DNA from: CAVVUC01 sp963751395
Lineage (GTDB): Bacteria > Verrucomicrobiota > Verrucomicrobiia > Chthoniobacterales > Chthoniobacteraceae
Length of the DNA: 64,000 nucleotides
Direction: 5' to 3'
Assembly: GCA_963751395.1 (NCBI GenBank)
Contig: CAVVUC010000001.1
Span: forward strand, 1,116,001-1,180,000
Shown here: piece after piece, positions 44,319 through 52,654 of the stretch
Position numbering within the stretch: position 1 is the first letter of the stretch
Layout: each line of letters opens with the position of its first letter
Translations under genes and position numbers: made by a program
The notes under the pieces: generated by a model
The model's input: only the letters and a program-made list of their open reading frames with translations
Database searches by the model: none
What the model was told of the DNA's origin: nothing

Positions 44319-45350
44319 ATGTCCCCGGTCCTTTACCAACGCGTCATTAAACCTTTGTTGTTCCGGCTCGACCCGGAAACGGCGCATCACGTCGCGATGT
44401 TCGGGCTGGCGCATGCGCCGCATTTCCTCTTGCGCACGCTCGCAGGGCAGGCGGACAAACGGCTTGAGCGCGAAGTGTTCGGTCTGAAGTTTCCGAATCC
44501 GATCGGTCTCGCCGCGGGCTTCGACAAAAAGGCCGAAGTGCTGCCGGCCTGGGAGGCGCTGGGGTTCGGATTCGTCGAGCCGGGGACGATCACCGCGCGC
44601 GCGCAGCCCGGCAATCCCAAGCCGCGCATATTTCGCATCCCGGAAAAGGAGGCGCTGATCAACCGGATGGGTTTCAACAACGACGGCGCCGACGCTGTGG
44701 CCGCGCGCCTCGGGCGGTTGAAGCAGTCCGGGCGCTGGCCGTCTTTTCCCGTTGGCATCAACATCGGCAAGACAAAGGTGACACCGCTGGAGGAAGCGAC
44801 CGACGACTACGTTTACTCGTTCAAGAAGCTCTTTGCGTTTGGCGATTACTTCGTGCTGAACGTCAGCTCGCCGAACACGCCTGGCTTGCGAACGCTGCAA
44901 AGCAAAGAGGCGATGGGGGAATTGCTCCGGGCGATCCAGTCCCACAACAATGCGCAACCGGCCCGAAAACCTGTGCTGGTGAAGATCGCGCCCGATCTCG
45001 AATTTTCGCAGATCGAGGAAATTCTGGAACTCATCTGGCTGCATCACGTCGCCGGGATCATCGCGACGAACACGACGCTTGATCACTCGAGCGTGCCCGA
45101 GTCGAAGCGGCAGGAGGGCGGGCTTAGCGGAAACCCGCTGCGGCAGCGATCGACCGAGATCGTGCGATTCATCGCAGGGAAAAGCAAAGTGCCGATCATC
45201 GCTGCGGGCGGCATCATGGACGCCGATTCCGCTCTGGAGAAGCTCGACGCGGGTGCGTCGCTCATCCAGCTTTACACAGGTTTCGTTTACAAAGGCCCGT
45301 GGCTGATTCGCGAAATCTGCGACGCACTTTTGGCGCGACAATCGGCATGA
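44319..45350 (+). CDS. pyrD: dihydroorotate dehydrogenase (quinone), class 2
   Basis: 343 residues. Class 2 signature: N-terminal helices for membrane association (MSPVLYQRVIKPLLFRLDPE), NPIGLAAGFDKKAEVLPAWE, GFGFVEPGTITARAQPGNPK, NRMGFNNDGAD, FVLNVSSPNTPGLRTLQ with the catalytic Ser, and GGIMDADSALEKLDAGASLI. Oxidises dihydroorotate to orotate with quinone, pyrimidine synthesis. Located 25 bp before rfbF but functionally unrelated. Confidence 0.96.
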   Translation: MSPVLYQRVIKPLLFRLDPETAHHVAMFGLAHAPHFLLRTLAGQADKRLEREVFGLKFPNPIGLAAGFDKKAEVLPAWEALGFGFVEPGTITARAQPGNPKPRIFRIPEKEALINRMGFNNDGADAVAARLGRLKQSGRWPSFPVGINIGKTKVTPLEEATDDYVYSFKKLFAFGDYFVLNVSSPNTPGLRTLQSKEAMGELLRAIQSHNNAQPARKPVLVKIAPDLEFSQIEEILELIWLHHVAGIIATNTTLDHSSVPESKRQEGGLSGNPLRQRSTEIVRFIAGKSKVPIIAAGGIMDADSALEKLDAGASLIQLYTGFVYKGPWLIREICDALLARQSA

Positions 45351-45375
45351 CCCGGCTATACAAGTCGCACCCATT

Positions 45376-46149
45376 ATGAAAGTCGTGATCCTCTGCGGCG
45401 GCCTCGGCACACGTTTGCGCGAGGAAACTGAATTCCGTCCGAAACCGATGGTGCCGGTCGGTGATCGCCCGATCCTTTGGCACATCATGAAAATCTACGC
45501 TTACTACGGGCATCGCGAATTCGTGCTCTGCCTTGGATATAAAGGCGAAGTCATCAAGGAGTTTTTCCGCAACTACCACTGGAACACGAGCGACGTGACG
45601 CTCACGCTCGGGCCGTCGCCGGAGATCGAATATCACAGCCAGCACGACGAGGAGGATTGGAAGGTCACGCTGCTCGACACCGGACAGGAGACGCAGACGG
45701 CGGGCCGTTTGCGCCGTGCGCTGAGCCATATTCGGGACGACAATTTTCTGTTCACCTACGGTGATGGTGTGATCGACAGCGACATCAACGAGTCGATCGC
45801 ATTCCATGAAAAACACCGCTCCATCGCAACGATTACGGCTGTGCGGCCGGCGGGACGGTTCGGCGACTTGCTGGTCGAGGAGGAGACCGTGCGCGCGTTC
45901 AACGAGAAGCCCGAACAGCAGGAGTCTTTCATCAACGGCGGCTACTTTGTGCTGAACAAAAAAATCGCCGGCTACCTCGGAGACGACGCCGCGATTTTCG
46001 AGCAGACGGCGCTGCCGAAGCTCACGCAAGAAGGACAACTAAAAGCATTCGCCCACCATGGTTTCTGGCAATGCATGGACACCTATCGCGAGCAGCAGAT
46101 GCTCGATCAGATGTGGAAGAGCGGCAGTGCACCGTGGAAGAAGTGGTGA
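45376..46149 (+). CDS. rfbF: glucose-1-phosphate cytidylyltransferase
   Basis: 257 residues. Nucleotidyltransferase signature CGGLGTRLREETEFRPKPMV (9-28), typical of RfbF, and TYGDGVIDSDI with the metal-binding Asp pair; EKHRSIATITAVRPAGRFGD follows. It makes CDP-glucose from CTP and glucose 1-phosphate, the entry to CDP-deoxysugars. Length is normal for the family. First gene of the plus-strand sugar operon; an 8-bp repeat array lies directly after its stop. Confidence 0.95.
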   Translation: MKVVILCGGLGTRLREETEFRPKPMVPVGDRPILWHIMKIYAYYGHREFVLCLGYKGEVIKEFFRNYHWNTSDVTLTLGPSPEIEYHSQHDEEDWKVTLLDTGQETQTAGRLRRALSHIRDDNFLFTYGDGVIDSDINESIAFHEKHRSIATITAVRPAGRFGDLLVEEETVRAFNEKPEQQESFINGGYFVLNKKIAGYLGDDAAIFEQTALPKLTQEGQLKAFAHHGFWQCMDTYREQQMLDQMWKSGSAPWKKW

Positions 46150-46153
46150 TGAA

Positions 46154-46193
46154 GAGGTTGAGGAGTTGAAGAGTTGAAGAGTTGAATTGTTGA
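46154..46193 (+). repeat. degenerate 8-bp tandem repeat, about 5 units
   Basis: Successive octamers GAGGTTGA, GGAGTTGA, AGAGTTGA, AGAGTTGA, ATTGTTGA between rfbF and the four-helix-bundle gene. Same repeat family as at 62473 and 63730, and, in the opposite orientation, inside rfbG, rfbH and the epimerase. Confidence 0.85.
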
Positions 46194-46206
46194 GAGGAGA
46201 AGATGC

Positions 46207-46575
46207 ATGAGCGATCACTTGTTCCCTTTTGAAAAGTTGCGCGTCTGGCAAAGCGCCCGTGAGTTTGTCAAGTCGGTCTATGGCGTCACTCGTCGATTTC
46301 CGGCATCTGAAACCTACGGGCTGACGTCGCAGATCAACCGGGCGGCGGTTTCCGTTGCGGCGAACCTCGCGGAAGGATCAGGGCGAACAAGCAGGAAAGA
46401 TCAGGCGCATTTTTCTCAGCTTGCCTACGGATCGCTGATGGAAATTGCGTGTCTGCTGATTGTCTGTGTCGATCTCGAAATCATCGAGCAGTCCACCGAG
46501 CAATCGCTTCGCACCAAAATCGAAAGCATCTCAGTTCAACTCAACGCGCTCAGAAACGCACAACTCGCATCTTGA
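46207..46575 (+). CDS. four-helix-bundle protein (S23/IVP family)
   Basis: 122 residues starting MSDHLFPFEKLRVWQSAREF. The family signature is clear: FEKLRVWQSAREFVKSVYGV, TRRFPASETYGLTSQINRAA, VSVAANLAEGSGRTSRKDQA. Related proteins are encoded in 23S rRNA intervening sequences and, very often, between surface-polysaccharide genes; their role is unknown. It separates rfbF from rfbG, with its stop codon overlapping the probable TTG start of rfbG (TTGA). Confidence 0.88.
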   Translation: MSDHLFPFEKLRVWQSAREFVKSVYGVTRRFPASETYGLTSQINRAAVSVAANLAEGSGRTSRKDQAHFSQLAYGSLMEIACLLIVCVDLEIIEQSTEQSLRTKIESISVQLNALRNAQLAS

Positions 46576-47675
46576 TTGCTCAACCCCTCAACCCTTCAAC
46601 CTCTCAACCGTTTTCCGGCGCTTACGCCGGGAAACGCGTGCTCGTCACAGGCCACACCGGTTTCAAAGGAAGCTGGCTTTGCGAATGGCTGCTGATGCTG
46701 GGGGCTGATGTGTGCGGATATGCGCTGCCGCCGGAAACTGAGCCGGCGCTGTTCGATCAACTGAAGCTCGCGGAACGGCTCCAGCAAAGGCTGGGAGACG
46801 TTCGCGATCTTTCACTGGTGACAAAGACGGTCGCCGATTTTGCGCCGGATTACATTTTCCACCTGGCCGCGCAGCCGCTGGTGCGGTTGTCGTACTCGAA
46901 GCCGGTGGAGACGTTTGACGCGAACGCGATGGGAACGGCGCACGTGCTCGAAGCGGCGAGGACTCTCGACAAACGATGCGCGGTCGTCTGCATCACGACA
47001 GACAAGGTTTATGAAAACCTCGAAGCGGGGCGCGCATTTCACGAGGACGACAAACTCGGCGGACACGATCCCTACAGCGCCAGCAAGGCGGCGGCGGAGA
47101 TCGTGATCGAATCGTATCGCAAGTCGTTTTTCTCCAGCGCGGATTCCAAGATTGCACTCGCTTCCGCGCGCGCCGGCAACGTGCTGGGCGGCGGCGACTG
47201 GGCGACGGATCGCATCGTGCCGGATGCCATGCGCGCGCTTGCTCGTGGCGAGCAAATTCCGGTGCGCAACCCCAGCTCGACGCGACCCTGGCAGCATGTC
47301 ATCGAGCCACTTGGCGGCTATCTGCTGCTCGGCTCGCGGCTGCTCGCGGAACCGGACAACATCTCGCTCCGCTCCGCATTCAACTTCGGCCCGACCCGCG
47401 ACGCCGACCGCACCGTTGGAGAACTCGTTGCTGAAATCCTGCGCAACTGGCCCGGCGAATGGAAGCTTCGCGGCGAGCAGAACGCACCGCACGAGGCCGG
47501 CCTCCTTCACCTGAACATCGACAAGGCCCGCGAAGTCCTCGGCTGGCAGCCGCGCTGGGATTTTTCCACGACTATCCGCGAAACCGTCGAATGGTATCGC
47601 GAGGCCAATTCGGCGCCTGACCGAGTGAGCGAATTGACCCGGCGCCAGATTTCGGACTACATTGCGGCCCGGTGA
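46572..47675 (+). CDS. rfbG: CDP-glucose 4,6-dehydratase
   Basis: 367 residues from a TTG at 46572; the frame is open upstream but overlaps the four-helix-bundle gene. The Rossmann motif VTGHTGFKGSWL is at about 24-35, catalytic Tyr/Lys in HDPYSASKAAAE and DANAMGTAHVLEAAR between. Converts CDP-glucose to CDP-4-keto-6-deoxyglucose. The first 14 codons (MIAQPLNPSTSQPF) are made of four 8-bp repeat units, so the native N-terminus was replaced by repeat sequence. A one-unit change there would shift the frame of the whole gene. Confidence 0.92.
   Translation: MIAQPLNPSTSQPFSGAYAGKRVLVTGHTGFKGSWLCEWLLMLGADVCGYALPPETEPALFDQLKLAERLQQRLGDVRDLSLVTKTVADFAPDYIFHLAAQPLVRLSYSKPVETFDANAMGTAHVLEAARTLDKRCAVVCITTDKVYENLEAGRAFHEDDKLGGHDPYSASKAAAEIVIESYRKSFFSSADSKIALASARAGNVLGGGDWATDRIVPDAMRALARGEQIPVRNPSSTRPWQHVIEPLGGYLLLGSRLLAEPDNISLRSAFNFGPTRDADRTVGELVAEILRNWPGEWKLRGEQNAPHEAGLLHLNIDKAREVLGWQPRWDFSTTIRETVEWYREANSAPDRVSELTRRQISDYIAAR
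46580..46611 (+). repeat. 8-bp tandem repeat inside the rfbG start, 4 units
   Basis: TCAACCCC, TCAACCCT, TCAACCTC, TCAACCGT. Encodes the AQPLNPSTSQPF stretch a few codons after the start. Confidence 0.9.
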
Positions 47676-47695
47676 CCCCGCATTTTTTCCCAGCC

Positions 47696-47956
47696 ATGCA
47701 TGCAATCAAAGCCACCTATGACCACGGTAAAATTTCGCTGATTGAACCGATGCCACCCGGCATCGAAAAGGCGGCGCTCACCATCATTGTCGAGGAGGAG
47801 GGCGTTGAGCCGCGAGTTAGCATTCCAGCGGCTCAGTTCAGATCGGTGGATCAGGATGGCGAGCGCGATTTTCAATCGCTTGGCGCGGCCAATTTCATGA
47901 ATGAGCCGTCGGATTCCGACGTGGACTGGGAGGATTTCTTTGGCCTCAAATCCTGA
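47696..47956 (+). CDS. AF2212-like antitoxin
   Basis: 86 residues from ATG 47696. The N-terminus MHAIKATYDHGKISLIEPMP resembles the AF2212/DUF104 antitoxin start (I.A.Y..G...LEP), and the acidic end SDSDVDWEDFFGLKS is common in partners of MazF/PemK toxins. It is followed, with a 17-nt overlap, by a PemK-type toxin coding sequence. Together they are a type II toxin-antitoxin module inserted between rfbG and rfbH. The call rests on context as much as on sequence. Confidence 0.7.
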   Translation: MHAIKATYDHGKISLIEPMPPGIEKAALTIIVEEEGVEPRVSIPAAQFRSVDQDGERDFQSLGAANFMNEPSDSDVDWEDFFGLKS

Positions 47957-49715
47957 AATCGGCGAGTTCGTCCTGCTCGAATTCCCCTACACGAACTGCA
48001 AGGGTTCGAAGGTTCGTCCGGGGCTGGTGATCGGGCACATGGAACACGGCCACGATTGCGTGGTGGCATTCGTCAGCAGCGAGGTGGACGCGTATTCTTA
48101 CAGCGAGTTCGCCGTTACCGTCGGAGCGGCGGACCTCGCGTCCGGGACGTTGAAAAGCGACAGCGTCATCCGCCTCGACAAGACGATTCCCGTCCATCCC
48201 GGCCAGTTCCGGCGCACTGCGGTGGCCCGCCTCGGCGAAAAGAAACTGCGCGAGGTGATGCAGACGACGGCGCGATTCGCGACGCGCAATTTTTCCAAGT
48301 CGCTTCATCGCGCCAACCTGCCGGCGACCGATGAGATAAAGGCGGCGGGTCCCTTCGATCCCGAAACCTCGTCCGTCCCCTATGCCGGTCGCGTATTCGA
48401 TCATCACGAGGTCGAGGCGGCCGTGGGTTCGACGCTTGATTTTTGGCTCACGCTCGGGCCGGAGGGCGAAAGTTTCGAGCGCGAGCTGGCGCAGTTCCTG
48501 GGCGTCAAACGCTCGATCCTCGTGAACTCCGGTTCGTCCGCGAACCTCGTTGCATTCGCGGCACTCACCAGCCACAAGCTGCCCGCCGAACGGCGCATCA
48601 AGCCGGGCGACGAAGTCATCACCGCCGCCGCAGGTTTCCCGACGACCGTTGCGCCGATCATCCAAAACGGCGCCGTGCCCGTCTTTATCGACAACGATCC
48701 GCTCACGCTCAACGCGCGCCCCGAGCTGCTCGAAGCCGCCTATTCGCCCGGCAAAACCAAGGCCGTCATGATGGCGCACACTCTCGGCAATCCGTTCGAT
48801 CTCGGTGCCGTCGTCGCCTTCTGCAAAAAATACAACCTCTGGCTCATCGAGGACAACTGCGACGCCCTCGGCTCCACCTACTCCTCTCAACAACTCAACG
48901 CCTCAACCCCTCAACTCACCGGCACCTTCGGCGATCTCTCGACACAGTCCTTTTACCCGCCGCACCATCTCACGCTCGGCGAAGGCGGCGCGGTGAACAT
49001 CGTGCGCGACATGAAATTCAAAGTGCTGGTCGAGAGCTTCCGCGACTGGGGGCGCGACTGCTGGTGCGCGAGCGGCGTCGATAACACCTGCGGCAAACGC
49101 TTCGGCTGGCAGCTTGGCGACCTGCCCGAGGGCTACGATCACAAATACATCTACAGCCATCTCGGCTACAACTTGAAGCCGCTCGACATCCAGGCCGCCA
49201 TCGGGCGGGCGCAGATGAAAAAGCTGCCGGACTTCATCGCCGCGCGTCAGCGCAACTGGGAGTATCTCCGGCGCGGCCTTGCCGGCCTCGACGAGTTTTT
49301 CGACTTCCACCTCCCGACCCACGCAACCGCATGGACGCCCGAGGGCTTCGTCTGGGAGGACGGCTCCACTGCTCCTCTCAACCCCTCAACCTCTCAACCC
49401 CTCAACTCCTCCTCCCCGAGCTGGTTCGGCTTCATGCTGCTGGTCAAGCCCGGAGCGCCCTTCACGCGCCGCGACCTCGGTGTGCATCTCGACAAGCACC
49501 GCATTGGGAACCGCACGCTCTTCGGCGGCAATCTTGTTCGGCAGCCCGCTTTCACGCAATTGATCAAGGACAACCCCGGCGCGTTCCGCGTCGTCGGCGA
49601 CCTGGGCGGAGCGGACACGATCATGAACCGCGTGATCTTTGTCGGCGTCTATCCCGGCCTGTCGCAACCGATGCTCGATTACATGATCGAGACCGTGCGC
49701 AGTTTCGTGGCGTAA
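47940..49715 (+). CDS. rfbH: PemK/MazF toxin domain fused to CDP-6-deoxy-4-hexulose 3-dehydrase (RfbH)
   Basis: 591 residues from a TTG at 47940. Residues 1-107 are a complete PemK/MazF-like mRNA endonuclease domain (GEFVLLEFPYTNCKGSKVRP, DSVIRLDKTIPVHPGQFRRT). Residues from about 130 are RfbH, the PLP and Fe-S enzyme removing the C3 hydroxyl: SFYPPHHLTLGEGG has the His that replaces the usual PLP lysine, and DCWCASGVDNTCGKRF carries the cluster cysteines. RfbH alone is about 437 residues. An in-frame ATG at 48258 (residue 107) could give separate RfbH. Two 8-bp repeat arrays add low-complexity inserts (near 316-327 and 480-493). No internal stop. Confidence 0.88.
   Translation: MASNPEIGEFVLLEFPYTNCKGSKVRPGLVIGHMEHGHDCVVAFVSSEVDAYSYSEFAVTVGAADLASGTLKSDSVIRLDKTIPVHPGQFRRTAVARLGEKKLREVMQTTARFATRNFSKSLHRANLPATDEIKAAGPFDPETSSVPYAGRVFDHHEVEAAVGSTLDFWLTLGPEGESFERELAQFLGVKRSILVNSGSSANLVAFAALTSHKLPAERRIKPGDEVITAAAGFPTTVAPIIQNGAVPVFIDNDPLTLNARPELLEAAYSPGKTKAVMMAHTLGNPFDLGAVVAFCKKYNLWLIEDNCDALGSTYSSQQLNASTPQLTGTFGDLSTQSFYPPHHLTLGEGGAVNIVRDMKFKVLVESFRDWGRDCWCASGVDNTCGKRFGWQLGDLPEGYDHKYIYSHLGYNLKPLDIQAAIGRAQMKKLPDFIAARQRNWEYLRRGLAGLDEFFDFHLPTHATAWTPEGFVWEDGSTAPLNPSTSQPLNSSSPSWFGFMLLVKPGAPFTRRDLGVHLDKHRIGNRTLFGGNLVRQPAFTQLIKDNPGAFRVVGDLGGADTIMNRVIFVGVYPGLSQPMLDYMIETVRSFVA
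48887..48918 (+). repeat. 8-bp tandem repeat inside rfbH (first), 4 units
   Basis: TCAACAAC, TCAACGCC, TCAACCCC, TCAACTCA. Encodes QQLNASTPQL in a loop just before the GTFGDLSTQSFYPPHH active-site segment. Confidence 0.9.
49378..49409 (+). repeat. 8-bp tandem repeat inside rfbH (second), 4 units
   Basis: TCAACCCC, TCAACCTC, TCAACCCC, TCAACTCC. Encodes LNPSTSQPLNSS before SWFGFMLLVKPGAPFTRR. Confidence 0.92.
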
Positions 49716-49758
49716 AAGGCGGGTTGACTTAGCTAAGCTTGGTTCATATCGTTTGCCC

Positions 49759-49998
49759 ATGCTCAAGGTCAACACGCACGAAGCCAAGACGCGCCTTTCC
49801 GCGCTGCTGGCCGCCGTCGAGGAGCGTGGCGAGGAAGTCTGGATTTGCCGCAACGGAAAACCGATTGCCGAACTCCGTCGGTTGACGCCTCCGCCGCGCG
49901 CACGCAAAAAAAACTCGCCGGATATTTCCAACATCAAGTTTTACGAAGACCCAATGAAGCCTTTGTCGGAGGAAGACTGGCCGGAAGCATTCCGCTGA
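49759..49998 (+). CDS. Phd/YefM-family antitoxin
   Basis: 79 residues from ATG 49759. The start MLKVNTHEAKTRLSALLAAV and the GEEVWICRNGKPIAELRRL strand are the standard Phd/YefM DNA-binding and dimer fold; the C-terminal third (KFYEDPMKPLSEEDWPEAFR) would bind the toxin. The stop TGA overlaps the ATG of the PIN toxin by one base (TGATG). Probably represses its own promoter. Confidence 0.9.
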   Translation: MLKVNTHEAKTRLSALLAAVEERGEEVWICRNGKPIAELRRLTPPPRARKKNSPDISNIKFYEDPMKPLSEEDWPEAFR

Positions 49999-50387
49999 TG
50001 CTGCTCCTCGATACCTGCACGCTTCTTTGGCTGGTCGGAAATCCCGAACGCCTGTCGGAACGGACTCGTGAATTGCTTCAAGTGGCACAGAAGGATTCGC
50101 TTTTTATATCTGCAATGTCCGGCTTTGAAATCGGCCTCAAACATCGCAATCATCAACTCAAACTCCCGTTTCCGCCGGTCGAATGGTTCACGCTGGCTTT
50201 AGAGCGATACAGAATCACACCACTCGCCGTTACATGGGAAATCGCGATGGCAAGTGTCGCGCTTCCTCGAATCCACAACGATCCATCGGATCGAATGATC
50301 ATCGCCACTGCGCAGTTTCACGCAATGCGAATCATTACTCCTGATCCCGTGATTCATAAATATCCCGGCGTGAAATTTGCCTGGTAA
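49998..50387 (+). CDS. PIN-domain toxin (VapC-like)
   Basis: 129 residues. The acidic residues of the PIN ribonuclease site are in place: Asp5 (LLLDTCTLLWL), Glu44 (MSGFEIGLK), Asp98 (NDPSDRMIIA) and Asp116 (TPDPVIHKYP). Full length for the family. Cognate antitoxin is the Phd-type protein directly upstream. The pair sits between rfbH and the epimerase; the toxin stop is 1 bp before the epimerase ATG. Confidence 0.93.
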   Translation: MLLLDTCTLLWLVGNPERLSERTRELLQVAQKDSLFISAMSGFEIGLKHRNHQLKLPFPPVEWFTLALERYRITPLAVTWEIAMASVALPRIHNDPSDRMIIATAQFHAMRIITPDPVIHKYPGVKFAW

Positions 50388-50388
50388 A

Positions 50389-51435
50389 ATGGCCGCCCCG
50401 CTTCCGCAAGAAGATTTGGAACACGTCCTCTCACACACCCGCGAGTTGTGGGAGGAGCTTCGCGGTAGGCGCATCTTCATCACCGGCGGCACCGGCTTCT
50501 TCGGCTGCTGGCTGCTGGAAAGCTTCGTTTACGCCAACGACGTGCTGAACCTCGGCGCGCGTGCTGTCGTGCTTACGCGCAACGCCACCGCTTTCCAGAA
50601 CAAGGCCCCGCATCTCGCCGCGAATCCCGCCATCGAACTCCACCCGGGCGACGTGCGCACGTTCGATTTTCCCTCCGGAGAATTCTCCCACATCATCCAC
50701 GCTGGGACGACATCGAGTGCGCCTGTCCCGCCCATCGAAATGTTCGACACCATCATCAACGGCACGCGCCGGGTGCTCGATTTTGCCGTTGCGCGTGGTG
50801 TGAAAAATCTCCTGCTCACCAGTTCGGGTGCCGTCTATGGCAGACAACCACCTGAAATGACGCACATCCCGGAGAGCTACAAGGGCGCTCCCGATTCCGC
50901 CGATCCCAACTCGGCTTACGGCGAAGGCAAGCGAGCCGCCGAACTGCTCTGCGCGATCTACGCGAAACAACACGGCATTGAGACAAAGATCGCGCGCTGC
51001 TTCGCTTTCGTCGGCCCGCACCTGCCGCTCGACGCGCATTTCGCCATCGGCAACTTCATTCGCGACGCGCTGGCCGGCGACTCGATTCGCGTGACTGGCG
51101 ACGGCACGCCGATGCGCTCCTACCTTCATGCCGCCGATCTCGCGATCTGGCTTTGGACAATCCTTTTCAAAGGCGAGGCATGCCGTCCCTACAACGTCGG
51201 CTCCGACGAAGCGATCTCCATCGCAGAACTCGCGCGCTCCGTCGCGCAAACCATCGCGCCCGGCGCCCAAGTCGTCATCGCTTCAACCTCTCCACCTCTC
51301 AACCCCTCAACTCCCCAGTTCCCCTCCCGCTATGTGCCGGACGCCGCGCGAGCCCGCGCAGAGTTGGGACTTCGCCCCGTTGTTTCTCTAACGAGCGCGA
51401 TTTTGAAAACCGCTGCGTGGTGCCGGCAGACATGA
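50389..51435 (+). CDS. NAD(P)-dependent sugar epimerase/dehydratase
   Basis: 348 residues from ATG 50389. Rossmann motif FITGGTGFFGCWLLESFV (about 28-45), TSSGAVYG and the catalytic Tyr/Lys in NSAYGEGKRAAELL, then CFAFVGPHLPLDAHFAIGNF and YLHAADLAIWLWTIL: the extended SDR pattern. In this setting it may be the final reductase/epimerase of a CDP-dideoxysugar, as RfbJ or RfbS are. An 8-bp repeat array adds STSPPLNPSTPQF at about 299-311. Fragments of a close copy lie at 54117-54319 and 56363-56455. Confidence 0.88.
   Translation: MAAPLPQEDLEHVLSHTRELWEELRGRRIFITGGTGFFGCWLLESFVYANDVLNLGARAVVLTRNATAFQNKAPHLAANPAIELHPGDVRTFDFPSGEFSHIIHAGTTSSAPVPPIEMFDTIINGTRRVLDFAVARGVKNLLLTSSGAVYGRQPPEMTHIPESYKGAPDSADPNSAYGEGKRAAELLCAIYAKQHGIETKIARCFAFVGPHLPLDAHFAIGNFIRDALAGDSIRVTGDGTPMRSYLHAADLAIWLWTILFKGEACRPYNVGSDEAISIAELARSVAQTIAPGAQVVIASTSPPLNPSTPQFPSRYVPDAARARAELGLRPVVSLTSAILKTAAWCRQT
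51283..51314 (+). repeat. 8-bp tandem repeat inside the epimerase, 4 units
   Basis: TCAACCTC, TCCACCTC, TCAACCCC, TCAACTCC. The decayed copy at 54175 has three units. Confidence 0.9.
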
Positions 51436-51693
51436 TCACGACAGACCTCCTCGTCATCGGCGGCGCGCGATTCCGTTTGCGGCTCATGTCGTGGATCGGA
51501 TCGAAAACGCCGGGCGCTAAAGAAAGCAAAGGTGAAGGCACTCTCTGGAGCAGAAGGTTTGGAGGCGGGTCATTCGATCACTGCCCCGGTGCGCTGAAGT
51601 CGGATACGCCCCGCGAAAAGAAAGCCCCCCTGATTTCACTCCCATGTTCCTTGGGCTTGCGCGATGCGTCTTTCATCACCAAGCTTTCCCTCA
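51432..51693 (+). other. 262-bp stretch after the epimerase, possible oxidoreductase remnant
   Basis: An ATG at 51432 overlaps the epimerase stop and reads MITTDLLVIGGARFRLR, like the start of an FAD-dependent oxidoreductase, then continues as unrelated sequence. No complete gene. Probably a decayed start of a gene that once followed the epimerase. Confidence 0.25.
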
Positions 51694-51885
51694 ATGAAAA
51701 CCGTGGGTTCACGCAAACGGGTTCCAAACTCCCCCGCGCACTTCGTCCATCGGGCCGAACGAATCATCGCCGAAGCGGATCGCCTGGCACCGCATCCGAA
51801 GCCACGCGGTTTCGTCGTGAAATCAAAAACCTGGCAGGATTACACCGCCTGGAGGCGCGCGCAGACGAATCCGAGACTTTGGTAA
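51694..51885 (+). CDS. small protein upstream of a nucleotidyltransferase (putative antitoxin)
   Basis: 63 residues from ATG 51694 (MKTVGSRKRVPNSPAHFVHR). Basic N-terminus, then a C-terminal SKTWQDYTAWRRAQTNPRLW with regularly placed aromatics that looks conserved. It ends 1 bp before the nucleotidyltransferase ATG, which suggests a toxin-antitoxin-like pair. I recognise no named family. Confidence 0.6.
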   Translation: MKTVGSRKRVPNSPAHFVHRAERIIAEADRLAPHPKPRGFVVKSKTWQDYTAWRRAQTNPRLW

Positions 51886-51886
51886 T

Positions 51887-52336
51887 ATGGAAGAAGCAAG
51901 AAGCCCTTTGCTCCATGTGTGCCGGCTGCTCAATGCGAAAGGAGCCGAATACCTGGTTGTCGGCGCATGGGCAATGATCCTCAACAGCGTGATCCGCGCC
52001 ACCGAGGATGTGGACATCCTCATCGCAGACAATCGGGAGAACTTTCAGAAGGTCATCGCTGCACTCTCCATGCTTGCCGACGGAGCCGCCCGCGAACTCA
52101 CCCCCAATGATTTCGAGGAGAATATCGTCATCAAGATCGCTGACGAGGTGGAGGTTGATGTCAGCACGCGCGCATGGACGGTCACCTACGCCGAGGCCGT
52201 CCCAAACGCACTGAGGGCGGAAGTGGACGGGGTTACCGTGCCCTATTTGTCTCTCCCGGACCTCATTCGCAGCAAACAAACCCACCGGGATCAGGACCGC
52301 GTTGATGTGGAGATGCTGCGCCGTCTCCTCCCCTGA
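51887..52336 (+). CDS. nucleotidyltransferase-fold protein (AbiEii/DUF6036-like)
   Basis: 149 residues. The nucleotidyltransferase core is visible: VVGAWAMILNSVIRATEDVD with the Gly at 26 and metal-binding Asp41 and Asp43 (TEDVDILIA), and a third acidic position in the EVEVDVSTRAW strand. The C-terminal LSLPDLIRSKQTHRDQDRVD is typical of the AbiEii-type antiviral/toxin nucleotidyltransferases. The partner is the 63-residue protein directly upstream. The module lies between the epimerase and a broken VapC. Confidence 0.8.
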   Translation: MEEARSPLLHVCRLLNAKGAEYLVVGAWAMILNSVIRATEDVDILIADNRENFQKVIAALSMLADGAARELTPNDFEENIVIKIADEVEVDVSTRAWTVTYAEAVPNALRAEVDGVTVPYLSLPDLIRSKQTHRDQDRVDVEMLRRLLP

Positions 52337-52514
52337 GCCCGCCGGAATGATCGCCTTCCAAGGCTCCTCTGTGTCACCCATATCCGGAACCCGCGCCATT
52401 ATCCAAGTCGTTTCGCGCTCTTGCTACGATTAGAATATCGTTTTACGAATTGGGAATTCGATATGGATACCGTCACGAGGGTGCGATTGAAAGTGGCGCC
52501 CCTCTGCGACTGGC

Positions 52515-52654
52515 GCGTCAAGGAGCGGCGTGCTTCCAGCCGCCGACCCAGCCCGCCGCGCGAAGCGCCATGCGAAAGGCTTCGGCCACGATGATATTTG
52601 CGCTGCGCGGTTCGTATTTTGGTCGGTGGCTGGAAGCGCGCCGCTCCTTGACGC
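52515..52654. repeat. MITE-like element with 34-bp terminal inverted repeats
   Basis: Left arm 52515-52548 starts GCGTCAAGGAGCGGCG and right arm 52621-52654 is its complement with 32 of 34 matches. The 72-bp interior has no gene. It lies where the 5' end of a vapC gene should be. No clear target duplication was seen, so it may be a palindromic repeat rather than a transposable element. Confidence 0.7.

Noticed and set aside
51153..51977. 274-codon plus-strand frame across the epimerase end
   Set aside because: It overlaps the epimerase C-terminus, the 63-residue ORF and the nucleotidyltransferase start in another frame, and is Arg/Ser/Pro-rich with no motif.
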